The position numbers and the translations under genes are program-made. DNA of 64,000 nucleotides from Stereum hirsutum FP-91666 SS1 (lineage: Eukaryota; Basidiomycota; Agaricomycetes; Russulales; Stereaceae), in contig NW_006763143.1 of NCBI RefSeq assembly GCF_000264905.1, positions 90,084 to 154,083 of the forward strand, given 5' to 3'. Shown piece after piece: positions 43,603 to 54,543 of the stretch (position 1 is the first letter of the stretch; every line of letters starts with the position of its first letter). Below the pieces are notes generated by a model, which was not told where the DNA came from, did no database searches, and worked only from the letters and a program-made list of their open reading frames with translations.

Positions 43603-44280
43603 ATGTCAGCGGAGGGTGGTAAGCTGTTCGGCATGACTGAGACCGGGAAATGCAACCTTAGACCTTATAGATATAGCGGCATATATTGGAGAGCATGAGA
43701 ATGGTTCATACAGAATGCTGGTCCATAATTACATGCGAGGTGCGTTTGTTTGACCAAGACCGAATACAAAGAGGTACGAGGCGCTTGGAAGAGGAGACGC
43801 CACACGGCCACACGATCTTCGGACGACGAGTTATCAGGGCGGCCTTCAGTAGACAAAGCAGGGCGCCAACTCTTGAACGGGACACCACGAATTCTATACA
43901 GCCCAGACAAGAGGTTTCGAGAGGAGCGCTCTTCAAGTATTCGACTGTTCGCACGTCAGCGGGGGATGGTAAGCTATTCGGCGTGACTGAGACTGGGAGG
44001 TACAACCTTGGACCTTATAGATATGGATAGTATGAGAATGACAGAATGCTAGTCTATAATTACATATGAGGTATAATTGGTTGACCAAAACCGAATGCGG
44101 GCACCTGGAAGAGGAGACGCCACACGGCCACACTGGCTTTGTAGTACCAGTCAAGAGAAGCATCGCCAGTAAGTAGTATCCCAAGCAGAGTGTAAAGCCT
44201 TGAGTAGAACGCCACGGTGTATATGCAGCTTAGTCAAGAGCTTTCGAGAGGAGCGTCCTTCAAGTCTTCGACCGTTCGCC
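43603..44280. repeat. Two diverged tandem copies of about 350 and 325 bp
   Basis: Copy 1 (about 43,605-43,955) and copy 2 (about 43,956-44,280) both start with 'gtcagcggrggrtggtaagc' and 'cttatagatat', then 'catgagaatg/tatgagaatg', 'gaagaggagacgccacacgg', and end with 'tttcgagaggagcg..cttcaagt..tcga'. They are clearly diverged, so they are old. No gene is visible in them. Confidence 0.7.
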
Positions 44281-44765
44281 GCATCAATCTAATAACCTAG
44301 AAACAGAGCAGATATCCCAGCACATACTTAGGTAGCCTCCAGTAGTGGTCATTTTTTAGTACCAAACTCCTCAAAGCGGTAAAGGTGTGGAATAGAGAGT
44401 CGAAAGATAAAGCAATGAGAGCCCGAGAGCATTTCCGATGGCGAACGGCTGCGCCGGGCGCTATCAACGGTGATGAGTGTGCTGTGTAGCGCATAGATCA
44501 GATAGCGTGCTAAACGACAATTTGGGGAGCAAATTCCCGATAACGTCGCCAATTCATTCTCTTCCCTCGAGCTCGTCGCTGTCCTAGTCGACGAGTCGTG
44601 CAGGACAAGGAAAAGCAGAGAGGATGATGAGGGAGTGAAGAAAGATGAGTGGCACCGGCGGCTGTGTACGGGTCGCCACCTCCTCGGCGCTTCGCAGGAT
44701 CTTGGACCGAGAATTCTTCGTGGCCGACGTCGACCACTCTCCCGACGCTCCCGACGACGACGACG
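44281..44765. other. 5' flank of the SKT5-type gene
   Basis: Open frames extend upstream of the SKT5 start. One begins with an ATG at 44,645 in a different frame from the conserved protein, and the other is in frame but begins with GTG at 44,649. The true 5' end may include a further spliced exon here. Confidence 0.4.
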
Positions 44766-46704
44766 ATGTACTCATCATCACCTACCACCCGCGACACACT
44801 CCCCCCAATACCAGTAGACCAATACGACGACCCGTCACCCACCGCCGGAGCCGCCTACCCCGACCAAACTGCGTACTACGACCCGGGCCCGCAGCCTCAT
44901 CAGCAGGATCAACAACAACAACAACAACAACGAGCACGCCCCGCACGCCAAAGCGCCCAAATCGACTCACAGTATCTCCCCGACGCTCGCCAGTCTGGCT
45001 ACTACCGCGAATCCCAATACGATCCGGATGACCAGCCACTGTCGCAGCAGCTCCCACCCTTGCCACCCGTCGACAACGGCGGCTTCGATACGCCCCCTGA
45101 GCCAAATGACGATTTCTACCAGCCGCCTCTGAACGCTAATGGCGGTGGCGGACGGTACTCTACGTATACGATGGGCGGAGGAGTCCCTCCACGGTCGATA
45201 GCCACCCAATCCATGCGTGCTCCATCCCCACCTCCCGCCCCCGTCCTCGATCACTCCCATCTCCGACCAGGCAACCAAGCCGCTCTCCTTTCGCACGAAC
45301 GCACCCTCGAGCTCTACCGCGCCAATGCTAAAAAGACGCAGGACCCGGACTTGCAGTTCGAGTTCGCCGTCTTCATGATCGACGCCTCGAAGACGATGCC
45401 GATGCCGGAGCCCACAGCGGGGAACGTGATGCAGGTCGAGAAGGCGGAGCAGAAACGGGAAGACCTGATTCGTGAGGCGACGTCCCTTCTCAAACGGAAC
45501 GCGGACAGGGGACACATGCCCTCGCAGTACTTCCTCGCCGACTGCTACGCCAACGGGATAGGGACGCATAAGAACAAGCAGGACTTCGACCGTGCCTTCC
45601 CGCTCTTCATCCTCGCCGCGAAGCACGGCCACCCAGATGCTTCCTATCGCGCCGGGACGTGCTGCGAGAACGGCTGGGGATGTCGGCGCGAGTCCGCGAA
45701 GGCCGTGCAGTTCTACCGAAAAGCGGCGGCGTCGCTCCATCCGGGCGCGATGTATCGTCTCGGGATCGCAGAGCTGAACGGAGAGCTCGGACTCTCGAAG
45801 CATCCGAAGGAGGGCGTGAAGTGGTTGAAGAGGAGCGCGGAGCATGCGACGGCGGAGTTCCCGCATGCGCTGCATGAGCTGGCGTTGTTGCACGAACGGG
45901 GGATCGACAATGTCGTGTTTATGGATCATGAGTATGCGGCGGAGTTGTTGGCGCAGGCGGCGGAGCTGGGGTATGCGCCGAGTGCGTATAGGTTGGGAGA
46001 GTGTTATGAGTATGGGAAGATGGGCTGTCCGCAGGATCCGGCGTTGTCGATTCATTATTACGTGCGTTTCTTTCGCTTTCTCTCTCCCTCTCTCCCTGTC
46101 TTTCTCGAGCGGGCCCTGAAGTTGGTGGGATAGAATATCGCGGCACAACAAAACCATCGAGACGCCTGCTTCGCGCTGACAGCATGGTACCTCGTCGGCT
46201 CGCCCGGCGTCCTCCCCCAGTCAGACACCGAGGCGTATCTTTGGGCTCGCAAGGCGGCTGAAGCGGGGCTCGCGAAGGCGATGTACGCGGTTGGGTACTT
46301 TTTGGAGGTCGGGATCGGGACGCCGGCGGATATGCAGCAGTGAGTTCTTTTGTTTCGTGTTCAGTTCGGTCGATCTTGGGACGGAGGGAACTTTCATTCG
46401 TTGTTGTTTTCTCGGACGTGAATATTACGCGGATCACTACGACTAATATAAATCTTTCCCTCCTCTCTCCCTCCTCTCCAACCCACCCGTCCTCCTCCTC
46501 CCACCCAGGTCACTAGCATGGTACAAACGCGCCTCGGAACTAGGCGACAAACGCGCGGCGCAACGCCTCAAGGGCTCGTCGAACACGCCACAATTGCACC
46601 CAGGAGGACCAGGGTCGGTGCTGAATAGGAGTGAGGGAGGAGAGGCGGGGAGTGTGGAGGGAGGGGGCAAGGGGGGGAAGGATAAGGAGTGTGTTATTAT
46701 GTAG
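44766..46704 (+). CDS. Chitin synthase activator, SKT5/CHS4 type (Sel1 repeats, CaaX)
   Basis: Sel1-repeat proteins of the Skt5/Chs4 family activate and localise class IV chitin synthase (Chs3) at growing walls and septa. Exons 44766-46061, 46134-46339 and 46509-46704 give 565 residues. An N-terminal 150 residues are Pro/Gln/Tyr-rich ('QQDQQQQQQQRARPARQSAQ'). Sel1 repeats follow from about residue 180: 'SQYFLADCYANGIGT', 'DASYRAGTCCENGWGCRRES', 'GAMYRLGIAELNGELG', 'HALHELALLHERG', 'PSAYRLGECYEYGKMGCPQD', 'AYLWARKAAEAGLAKAMYAV' and 'LAWYKRASELGDKRAAQRLK'. The protein ends 'DKECVIM', a CaaX box predicted to be farnesylated, as in yeast Skt5. The ATG at 44766 is the first in-frame ATG; an upstream spliced start remains possible. 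Confidence 0.9.
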
Positions 46705-47799
46705 GGTGGGGGTTGGTTTTGATGGGAGGAGAGGGTGGATGGGATGTGGAAAGGACAGGAATTGGGGTGGCGGGGTGTAAGGAGACGGGATATGTGGCCG
46801 GTAGGATGGAAGCGAATAGTGGTCGATATCCGCTCCTCGTTCGCTCCTTGGAGTGCTGTGCCGAGCATGCCACGACGTCGTCCATGCCGCACCCGTCCAC
46901 ACCCGTCCACGCACGTCCGTTCGTCCGTTTATCCGCACTCTCGGTCGTACCCTTCCCTCCGTCTCGTTCTGCGTTCCCGTCATGTCCGAAGTTCATCGTT
47001 CGACTCCTCCTCTACTCTATTCCTACCCTCGGACTCAACTTCTCACGCCATACCATGCCATGCTAATGCCGCCCAATCGCTCTGACCCGACCCGACATAC
47101 CTACCTATTTTACTCGCAGTCCTTTTTGCTTTATTATCACCACACCTCACCGAACTTTATACGTCCTCCCTGCCTCCGCTTGCACGACTATTGCCACAGA
47201 CCAGACCATCTACCACGCAACGCACACCTCACACCTCATTGCAATTCACTCTTCACTCCATCATTCATCTCCATCTGCACGGACCACGGACCTTTGACCT
47301 TTCAACCTACCTATGGACCTAGCTCTGTCTCGCTCCACCGTTTCTTTCGCCTTCAACTTCAGTTTACAGTATATATGGCAGTGGTCGCGGTCTCGCTCTT
47401 TGTTTGCATTTTTTTTTCAGATACGTACGTACCGCCGATGACGAACAGTTCCATTTCCGTTCTCCGTTTCCGCTCCCTGTGCACCCTTTTTCTGTCCTGA
47501 GTTTCGTTTAAGTAGTGTGTGTGGTATGGATGCTAATTCTTCGTGATAGAGCTCTTTCTTTCCTTCATTTCTGTTTCTGTTTTCTGAACTTGCCAGTCTC
47601 CTCTCGTCATTTGAATACGTTCGAGAGATATGAATATGTATGTACGAAATAAACCTAAACCTAATGCTCTCCCCGATCGACACCACAGCCCGTCACCTCC
47701 ATCTTCCATGTCGCCGCCCGGCTGCAAGTATGTATACATCGATATTCTCTATTTAAGGACCTTGCTCAAGGCAAAAATGTTTGTCTGTCAACAGGTCAT
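46705..47799. other. Intergenic, 3' flank of the SKT5-type gene
   Basis: Open frames here are chance products of C/T-rich sequence. No domain is recognised. An A run at 47,773-47,777, read as T on the minus strand, is a plausible Pol III terminator for the tRNA. Confidence 0.45.
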
Positions 47800-47901
47800 G
47801 GGCCTGGCTGGGAATTGAACCCAGGACCTCCTCCAGATGGTGAGCTCGAGGCTGCAAAGATGCTACCCTAAGAAGGAATCATACTACTAGACCACCAGGC
47901 C
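47800..47901 (-). tRNA. tRNA-Pro (AGG) with a 30-nt intron
   Basis: On the minus strand the acceptor stem is GGCCTGG (47901-47895) pairing with CCAGGCC. The D arm contains TGGTCTAGTAGTATGA (A box). The anticodon stem CCTTC pairs with GGAGG around the loop TTAGGGT, so the anticodon is AGG (Pro). The T arm is CTGGG-TTCAATT-CCCAG (B box). A 30-base intron (47865-47836) follows the base 3' of the anticodon, the canonical place. Without it the tRNA is 72 bases. A T run downstream fits Pol III termination. Confidence 0.92.
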
Positions 47902-48788
47902 GATGCAAATGATTTCTGAGTTTTTCCTTTCCACATTTTTGCCATTGGGTCCGGATGGATTCGGAAGGGGAAGGGTCGGAGTTCGAACTTCGATTTGTGA
48001 ATTGTGGTTGTCCGCCATGACGGCGCCATCATCGACTCAAGCCATTACGGTCATGAACTACGCTTCGCCCTCCGATGCTCGTCTGTCTTCCGTTACGAAG
48101 ATGCGCACGAAGAAGTGACCGAGAAGCAGATCATGTTTCATTCTGTGTCTGTGTCGCAGCTGTCAATGGTACCCGGTGAATAGAAACCCCGTCCGTTCGG
48201 TCAAGAGTACAGCGTTGGGTTTGACAGATGTTCTGTCCTATCTTGTTCTGTTCTGTTTCTGTTCTGTTCTGTTTTCAACATCCCGGAACGACACCCACCG
48301 GAGCCTGGAGGCGATGAAGAACGTGTTCCGATGAGGGACCTCGTGCTCTGCAAACGACGACAGGAATAGGTCTTTCTTTTCCTGCTCACTGGACCGGTCA
48401 CTAGCGCTCGTGCGAGTCTGATCCGTGATGGATGCATGATGGTCTCTCTTGGTCTCGTTCGTTTCTCGGCCGCTGGGTCTCCTGTGGGCCAGGACATGCC
48501 CTGAGAGCTGAGAGCTGAGACCTGATCGTCTGTTCCGCCCTCCGCGTCTGCCTTCTGTTCCTCTCTCTCTTTCGTTCTGTTTCAAAACCTCTGGACGAGG
48601 TTTTCCGTTTCTTACTTCGACTTCAACTTCGTTTCGGATGCTTCGCACCGTCGCTTTGTCTTTGCTTTATTGAAATATCTATTTCGTTACGTTTCGTCCG
48701 TTCGCTCTTCATCATATATTTATCACAACTGGACATTTGCTTTCCTTTTTCCTTTTTACATTCATTCTGCTGGAGAGAATCAGATAGG
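47902..48788. other. Intergenic with a TTCTG-type microsatellite
   Basis: At about 48,229-48,273 variants of 'gttctgttctgtttctg' form a short, imperfect repeat. No gene is supported. The T/C-rich stretch before 48,788 is probably the leader of the next gene. Confidence 0.5.
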
Positions 48789-51700
48789 ATGGATCCCCGA
48801 CGTGTATTCTGGGGCTCGAGGAGACGTTCTGTGTCGATTGCGAAGACTGAGGGGATGGAGGATAGTAGTCGAGGTACGCTTCTTCACTCGGTCAACATCC
48901 TTCACCCTGACTTCACAAGTTGATGCCCAACACGATCCTCATCCTCAACAGAAAACAAGTTATATTCGCTCCTCATCGACATGCAAGATTCTCGAGAAGA
49001 TTCGCCATCTCGAACCAGTTCTTCTTCCCCCTACTCCTTCGCTGCAGTCCCCTCCAGTCCAGCCGACTCATCCTCGTCACCCTCCGAGCGTGAACGCGTC
49101 ACTGTACCGCCACATCTCGCATTGAAACGCGCCACGGCGAGAGATTCTGATTCTGCAGTGGCTGTGGCTGTGGCTGAGACGGACACGGAGCGAGGGCCAT
49201 CATCTCCCGCTTTGATCCCGTCGTCGCAGACAGGAACGGTCGCTCCTTCGACTACACCCTCGACAGAAAATGGATCCTCGTCGAACCTCGCGGTACCTTC
49301 ATTAGAAACGACACCGACGACACAGACTAGAACGCGACTCACATCTTCATCCGCCCTCTCTGCATCTTCGATCATACCTCCCTCCCCATCCCCATCCCCA
49401 TCTGCATCACCATCATCCCTTTCTCGTTCGGCTTTTCCATCTCGATCTTCTACAGCCGGGAACTCTACTTCTACCGGTGGCGGTGGTACTGGAGATAGTT
49501 CTCCAGGAGCAGATCCCGCCCGTTCGCAACGTCCTTCGTCTTCTTCTCCCACTTCTTCCGCTGTTGGTGGCAGTGGTGGTGCTACGGGCTTGCCATCTAG
49601 CTCGATGTCTTCACCGTCATCGGATTCGACGGCGACGGCGACGCCCGTACCGACGAGTACAGAGGCCCCTATCCCAGCCTCACAATCTGTTACGTCGACC
49701 ACCACGGAAAGTCGAACGGACGAGCAGTCATCCTCGATTCCGGGTCCTACCGCCCCCGAGTCTATAGCTACGTCGACCAGCGAAGTTTTGACTGATTCGA
49801 CTTCGACCATTATTTATTCTCTTTCATCCTCGCTTTCGAGTTCGAGTTCTGACACGACCTCTTCCATCGCCACACCCGCACCCACGCAAATCACTTCGAC
49901 TTCTCCTTCTACTGCGTCTCCGTCTCAGGCTTCAGCATTGAATAGTCAGAGCGGAGTTCCAACGACGACAACGGAACCTGCGGTCTCTCAGACTGCGAGC
50001 TCGACGGGTACTGGCGGTGGAGGTACAGGTGGTGGTGGTGGCGGGTTGTCCAACTCGACGACACAGAGCGCTGGACGAACGACAACGTCTTTGGATTCCT
50101 CGACCGCGTCGGCCGTTTCAACGAGTTCGGTCGTCACGCCCACGTCCAGTGCGCTGACGTCCAGTGCTAGTGCGTCTACGACCGCCGTGCCGTACAGTTC
50201 TCCAATAACATCCATTTCGCCCACTACGACTTCGTCGTCCACTCCGACCTCTTCATCCGTTTCCACTTCAGCCGTTACTTCTAGTGTACCACCGTCGAGT
50301 TTTCCCGCTACGACCCCGTCGTCCGTTTCCACTTCAGTCGTCACGTCCATTTCGCCGACGATTTCCTCGTCCTTGACATTCGCTCCCACTTCCAGTTTGC
50401 CCACTACGACCCAGCGCACGTCGGCCCTTCCGTCTACGGCGACTAGTTCTCCTTCATCATCATCCAATGCTGAGACCACGACCACGACGAGCGTTGCTCC
50501 GACCTCCAGTTCCTCTGAAGCGGTGACGAGGACGACTGGGACTACTAGTGGAACTAGGAGCGGAGAAGGTTCGACTGGGACAGGCGGTGGTCAAACGACA
50601 TCTTCTTTTACTTCTGTCTCCCCCCCTACGACCTCCTCTTCCTTCGTTTCCTCCAGTACAACAACGACAATCTCATCTTCCACTCCGCCCTGGAGCACCG
50701 TGACAACACCGTCTCTTCCACCTTCAACCTCGACCAGGACCACGACCTCGATCCCAAGCACAAATACAAATACCATCTCGCCCCCTTCAAGCTCTCCTGC
50801 GGCCAGTATCGACACTAGCACCTCGTCCTCTCCCTCGCAGAGCGTCACGGTATCGTCGTCCTCGAGTGGGAGTGGGAGTGGGAGTGTATCGGACGGGTCT
50901 GGAGGGGGGACTCGGACGACTACGAGTGCCGCGAACTCGGTAGGAAGTATTACTATCACGCACACCAACAGCAGTAGTAGTCCTGCTCCTACGGATTCGC
51001 AGACTTCATCTCGTGCCCCACCGTCGTCGTCGCCATCGCCCCCGTCATCGCCACACTTGGACTCTACGTCGACGTCTACACAAGCACAAACACACACGTT
51101 GACTTCGTCGTCGGTGTCGATACCTGCCTCGACTTCATCGCCGTTGTCAGCACCGATTCCTACCTCGACTTCGATCTCAACGCCGACTGCGAGTACGGCG
51201 CGTACGTCCTCCTCTAACTCTACATCTGCTATATCGTCGTCTTCCACTCCGGTACTATCGTCGGTTCCAACTACGACATCGACTTCGACTTCGACATCGA
51301 GCACGATCCATACGTCTCCTCCCACGTCCACTGGCAGGACGACGAACACTTCCGATGCGCCCACAATTACTAATACGAATACGAATACCACTCCGGTTCG
51401 GTCAAGTGGGACGAGCTCGGTTTCGGCCGGCGTATCTTCTCCATCGACACCGGCGACGTCGACGAGAGGAAACACCTTTACGTCCCAGCCGTTATCGACT
51501 TCTTCGGTCCCGACAGTCACACCTACCCATACTCCGACTCACTCCACCACGATAACTCCCACCACGACTGGTTCGCTCAGTAGTAGTGCGTTAGGTGGAG
51601 GAGGAGGAGGGGGAGGGGGAAAGAGTTCGCATGTGGGAGGGACTGGGACTGGGACTGGGACTGGGACTGGGACTGGGACTGGGACTGGGACTGGGACTGG

Positions 51701-54052
51701 GAGTATCAGTGGAGGGGGAATCACTGCGACGAGGACAAGTACTGGAGGTGGAGTTACGACCACGAGTGCCGATGGAATAACGACTTCGAGCAGCATCCAC
51801 GTCACATCCACGGGAACTAGGAGCTCATCGATTTCTAGTGTCAGCGGTTCGATTTCTAGTGTCAGCGGTGGCCCTACTTCCTCCATCAGGACGAGCACAG
51901 CCGGGAGGAGTGTTTCCTCTACCGCGGTCCCTGTCAGTAAGACGACCACTTCAGACTCGAGTCAAGTAATCAGCGATGGTGGTGGGCCGACTGGAAGTGG
52001 TACGAATGGAGGCGGTGGACAGAAGACGTCCACTCCGGGTACGATTTCTACAGCCAGTGCGAGTGGTGTTGCTCCTGTTCCTACCACAACCGCCACTGGA
52101 AGCGGAAGTACGTCATCTGAGTCGAGTGGCGGTGGCGGTGGCGTTGTTACTTCAGCCAGTGGTAGTGCCTCCGAGTCCTCCGCGTACGCTGGATCCTCCT
52201 GTTTTACGAACTTTGTATTGACTCACATTTTCGCTAATTTTTCTTAGATCTCAGCCGACGAACACAAATACCTCGCTTCCTTTATCTACGACAGATCCTG
52301 GTCGGGCGTCACTGACTTCTTTGGACACTACGACGTATGTATTCTTTTGAATAATGGGAGATGTTGGGTGGTCTGGACTGATTTATGTTTTCAGTACGCC
52401 CGTGCGTCCCGCGAGGCCTGTTCAGACTACGGGGCCGCTAAGCACGGCGACTAATGGCGATCCTTCAGCCTCTGACGCATCCCCATCCCCCAAGGGATCA
52501 GAACCCGCTAGCCCAATCGGTGTAATCGGTATATCGAGGTCCTTCTCTAACGAAGTCACGACGATCCACACCAGTACTGCTATACTCACCACCGAACCCG
52601 GAGGTCAAATCAGTACCCTCTCGTACTCATCCGAGACATTGACGAGCACCATCGAGGTCCCAGTGCCTACACCTGGTGCTAACACTTCGTGAGGATATTC
52701 TTCATCACACACTTTTCAAAGACTGACGAATTGGTCGATCATTTATTATAGATCGTCCAACGCGAACCTTTCCAGGATCATCGCCCCAATCATCGGAGCG
52801 CTCCTCCTCCTCGCCGTTCTCGTATCCTTCCTCATCTACCGCTCCCGTTGTCGTTCTTCCGCTTTCAACAACCTCGAGGGCGAGGGTAACGCTCCCGCCG
52901 GTCAAGGAGGAGCCATCACAAGCCTCAGTCGTTCGTCGAGCTTTGCCTCGGGGGTACCTAGCGATATCTCGGATAGTCAGATCGCGGCTTGGAGGACTCG
53001 TAACGTCGCTGGTGCAGGTGCTACTCAAATGTCTCAGGTTTCTGGGCCCAACTTGAATGCTGCCAGTGGTACTGGTGTTGTTCACGTGAGGTCGTTACTC
53101 GACGTGTCTTCCGGAGAATTCGGATCGACCCCGTTCCTCTCACCAGCACTCATCCCATCCGTCTCGCCATTCCCCACCTCAGACCAAATGGTCCCGCGCT
53201 CGCGGTCGATTACGCCTCCAGATCAAGCTCAAGACTTGTTTTCTCCGATTGCCTCGTCTGAGGGTGTGAGGGCGCCGATGGCTTTGGTGCATGCTTATGA
53301 GCCTTCTGAGCGGATAGTCGTGCCTTCGACGCCTATTTCTTCGCGTTCGCATTTCAGCGCTTATTCTTATAGGCCGTCTGATTCCCCTGAGCCTGAGCAA
53401 GCGATCGAGCAAGAGACGGTCCGGAATGAAGGTCAAGACCTAGACGTTATCGTGAATCCGTTCGATGACGCATACAGCCCAGGTCCAAACCCAGATATCG
53501 ACACTGAAATCAACAGCGTCAAGGAAGGGAACGGTTCACGAAGTAGTAGTAGCAGCGACAGTCATGAAACGAGCACCATCATGGAGCATAACATCAGCAC
53601 TCTCTTGCCTGCGTTCCCGAGTCCTGAGACGGGGATATACCCACCTCCTTCTATGCGTCGGATGAGCAGTACGACCAAGATTGGCGGACGGAGCGATGGT
53701 GGTCTAGGAGGTGGAGAAGCCGAATTGGTTGGGATGTTGGACTTGGACCCGTTCGTGAACCTGCCGCCTGTCAGTTTCCTGTCGCCGACGAGGGCGGAGG
53801 AATACGACTATTGCTACGTCGACGAGAATGGGGAGGTGAAGAGGGTTATGAGCGGGCCTGGGGAGAATAAGAATGTTGTGAGTCGGTTGAGTCGGGCGAG
53901 TTCGGTTGTTGGGCCGCAGAGTGATGAGAGTGTGGTATGTCCCCCTTTCTTTCTTTTCGCATTTTTTCATCAGGCGCGGGGGATCGATCATTCTGTGAGT
54001 TTGAATGCTGACTTTGATTTTTTTTGTCCTGTAGCTTGGCGTTGCTTGCTGA
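48789..54052 (+). CDS. Ser/Thr-rich mucin-like single-pass membrane protein
   Basis: Six exons (48789-48873, 48952-52183, 52248-52334, 52395-52688, 52752-53934 and 54035-54052) join in frame to 1,632 residues. The N-terminus reads 'MDPRRVFWGSRRRSVSIA' and is not a classical signal peptide. About 1,170 residues of Ser/Thr/Pro-rich sequence follow, likely heavily O-glycosylated. One transmembrane helix comes next ('IIAPIIGALLLLAVLVSFLI', about residue 1,245), then a basic stop-transfer 'YRSRCR' and a cytoplasmic tail of about 370 residues ending 'SDESVLGVAC'. The layout recalls fungal wall or stress sensors (Msb2, Wsc, Mid2 types), but no cysteine-rich WSC domain is seen. The repeat GGGACT at 51,638-51,702 encodes a run of Thr-Gly. 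With no signal peptide, the topology is unproven. Confidence 0.8.
51638..51702 (+). repeat. GGGACT hexamer microsatellite inside the mucin-like gene
   Basis: About eleven copies of GGGACT are in frame and encode alternating Gly and Thr. Copy number could vary between strains without shifting the frame. Confidence 0.85.
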
Positions 54053-54543
54053 TCCAGAATGGACTGCTGTGGATCTTATCGCATAATATAATTTGTATCT
54101 TGGGAATATGTATGTACCACTCCGCTCATTTTGCATTTCCGTGTGTCGACATCGACATTATACTGGGCTGTCCGTTCTTTGCAACCTGTCGTGATGCTCT
54201 CTGTCATTCCTCTATGGCGACGAACTCGGCTGCTTATTTTATCAATTATAATTGACATCTGTACTGGTCATAAAGGAATGTATCGAGTCTGTCTTGTTCA
54301 TGAAGTGTCTGTCCTTTGTATCGAGTGCAACCGTGGCGGTTGGCTTGTAATATCCAGCTTTTACGCCTCGTAAGGAACCTTAATTTTGGGGCGTTCACGC
54401 AGGTAGAGGAGAGGAGGCCTGACAACAAGCAAAATTCATAAATAATCGAGAATTCGACATGTAAGAATGTGCTGGACCAACAAAGGGCCTGTCAGCCAGA
54501 GACATTTCTTATAAACTGAGAAACCGTGATCGTGAACCTGTTA
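54053..54543. other. Intergenic, convergent 3' ends
   Basis: The stretch lies between the mucin-like gene (plus) and the second DUF6534 gene (minus). No gene or repeat is recognised. Confidence 0.4.

Noticed and set aside
44967..46157. Minus-strand frame of 396 residues opposite the SKT5-type gene
   Set aside because: It is a GC-rich antisense shadow. The plus strand shows Sel1 repeats and a CaaX end.
49031..51949. Long minus-strand frames rich in Val/Glu/Asp
   Set aside because: They are antisense readings of the Ser/Thr-rich coding repeats of the mucin-like gene.
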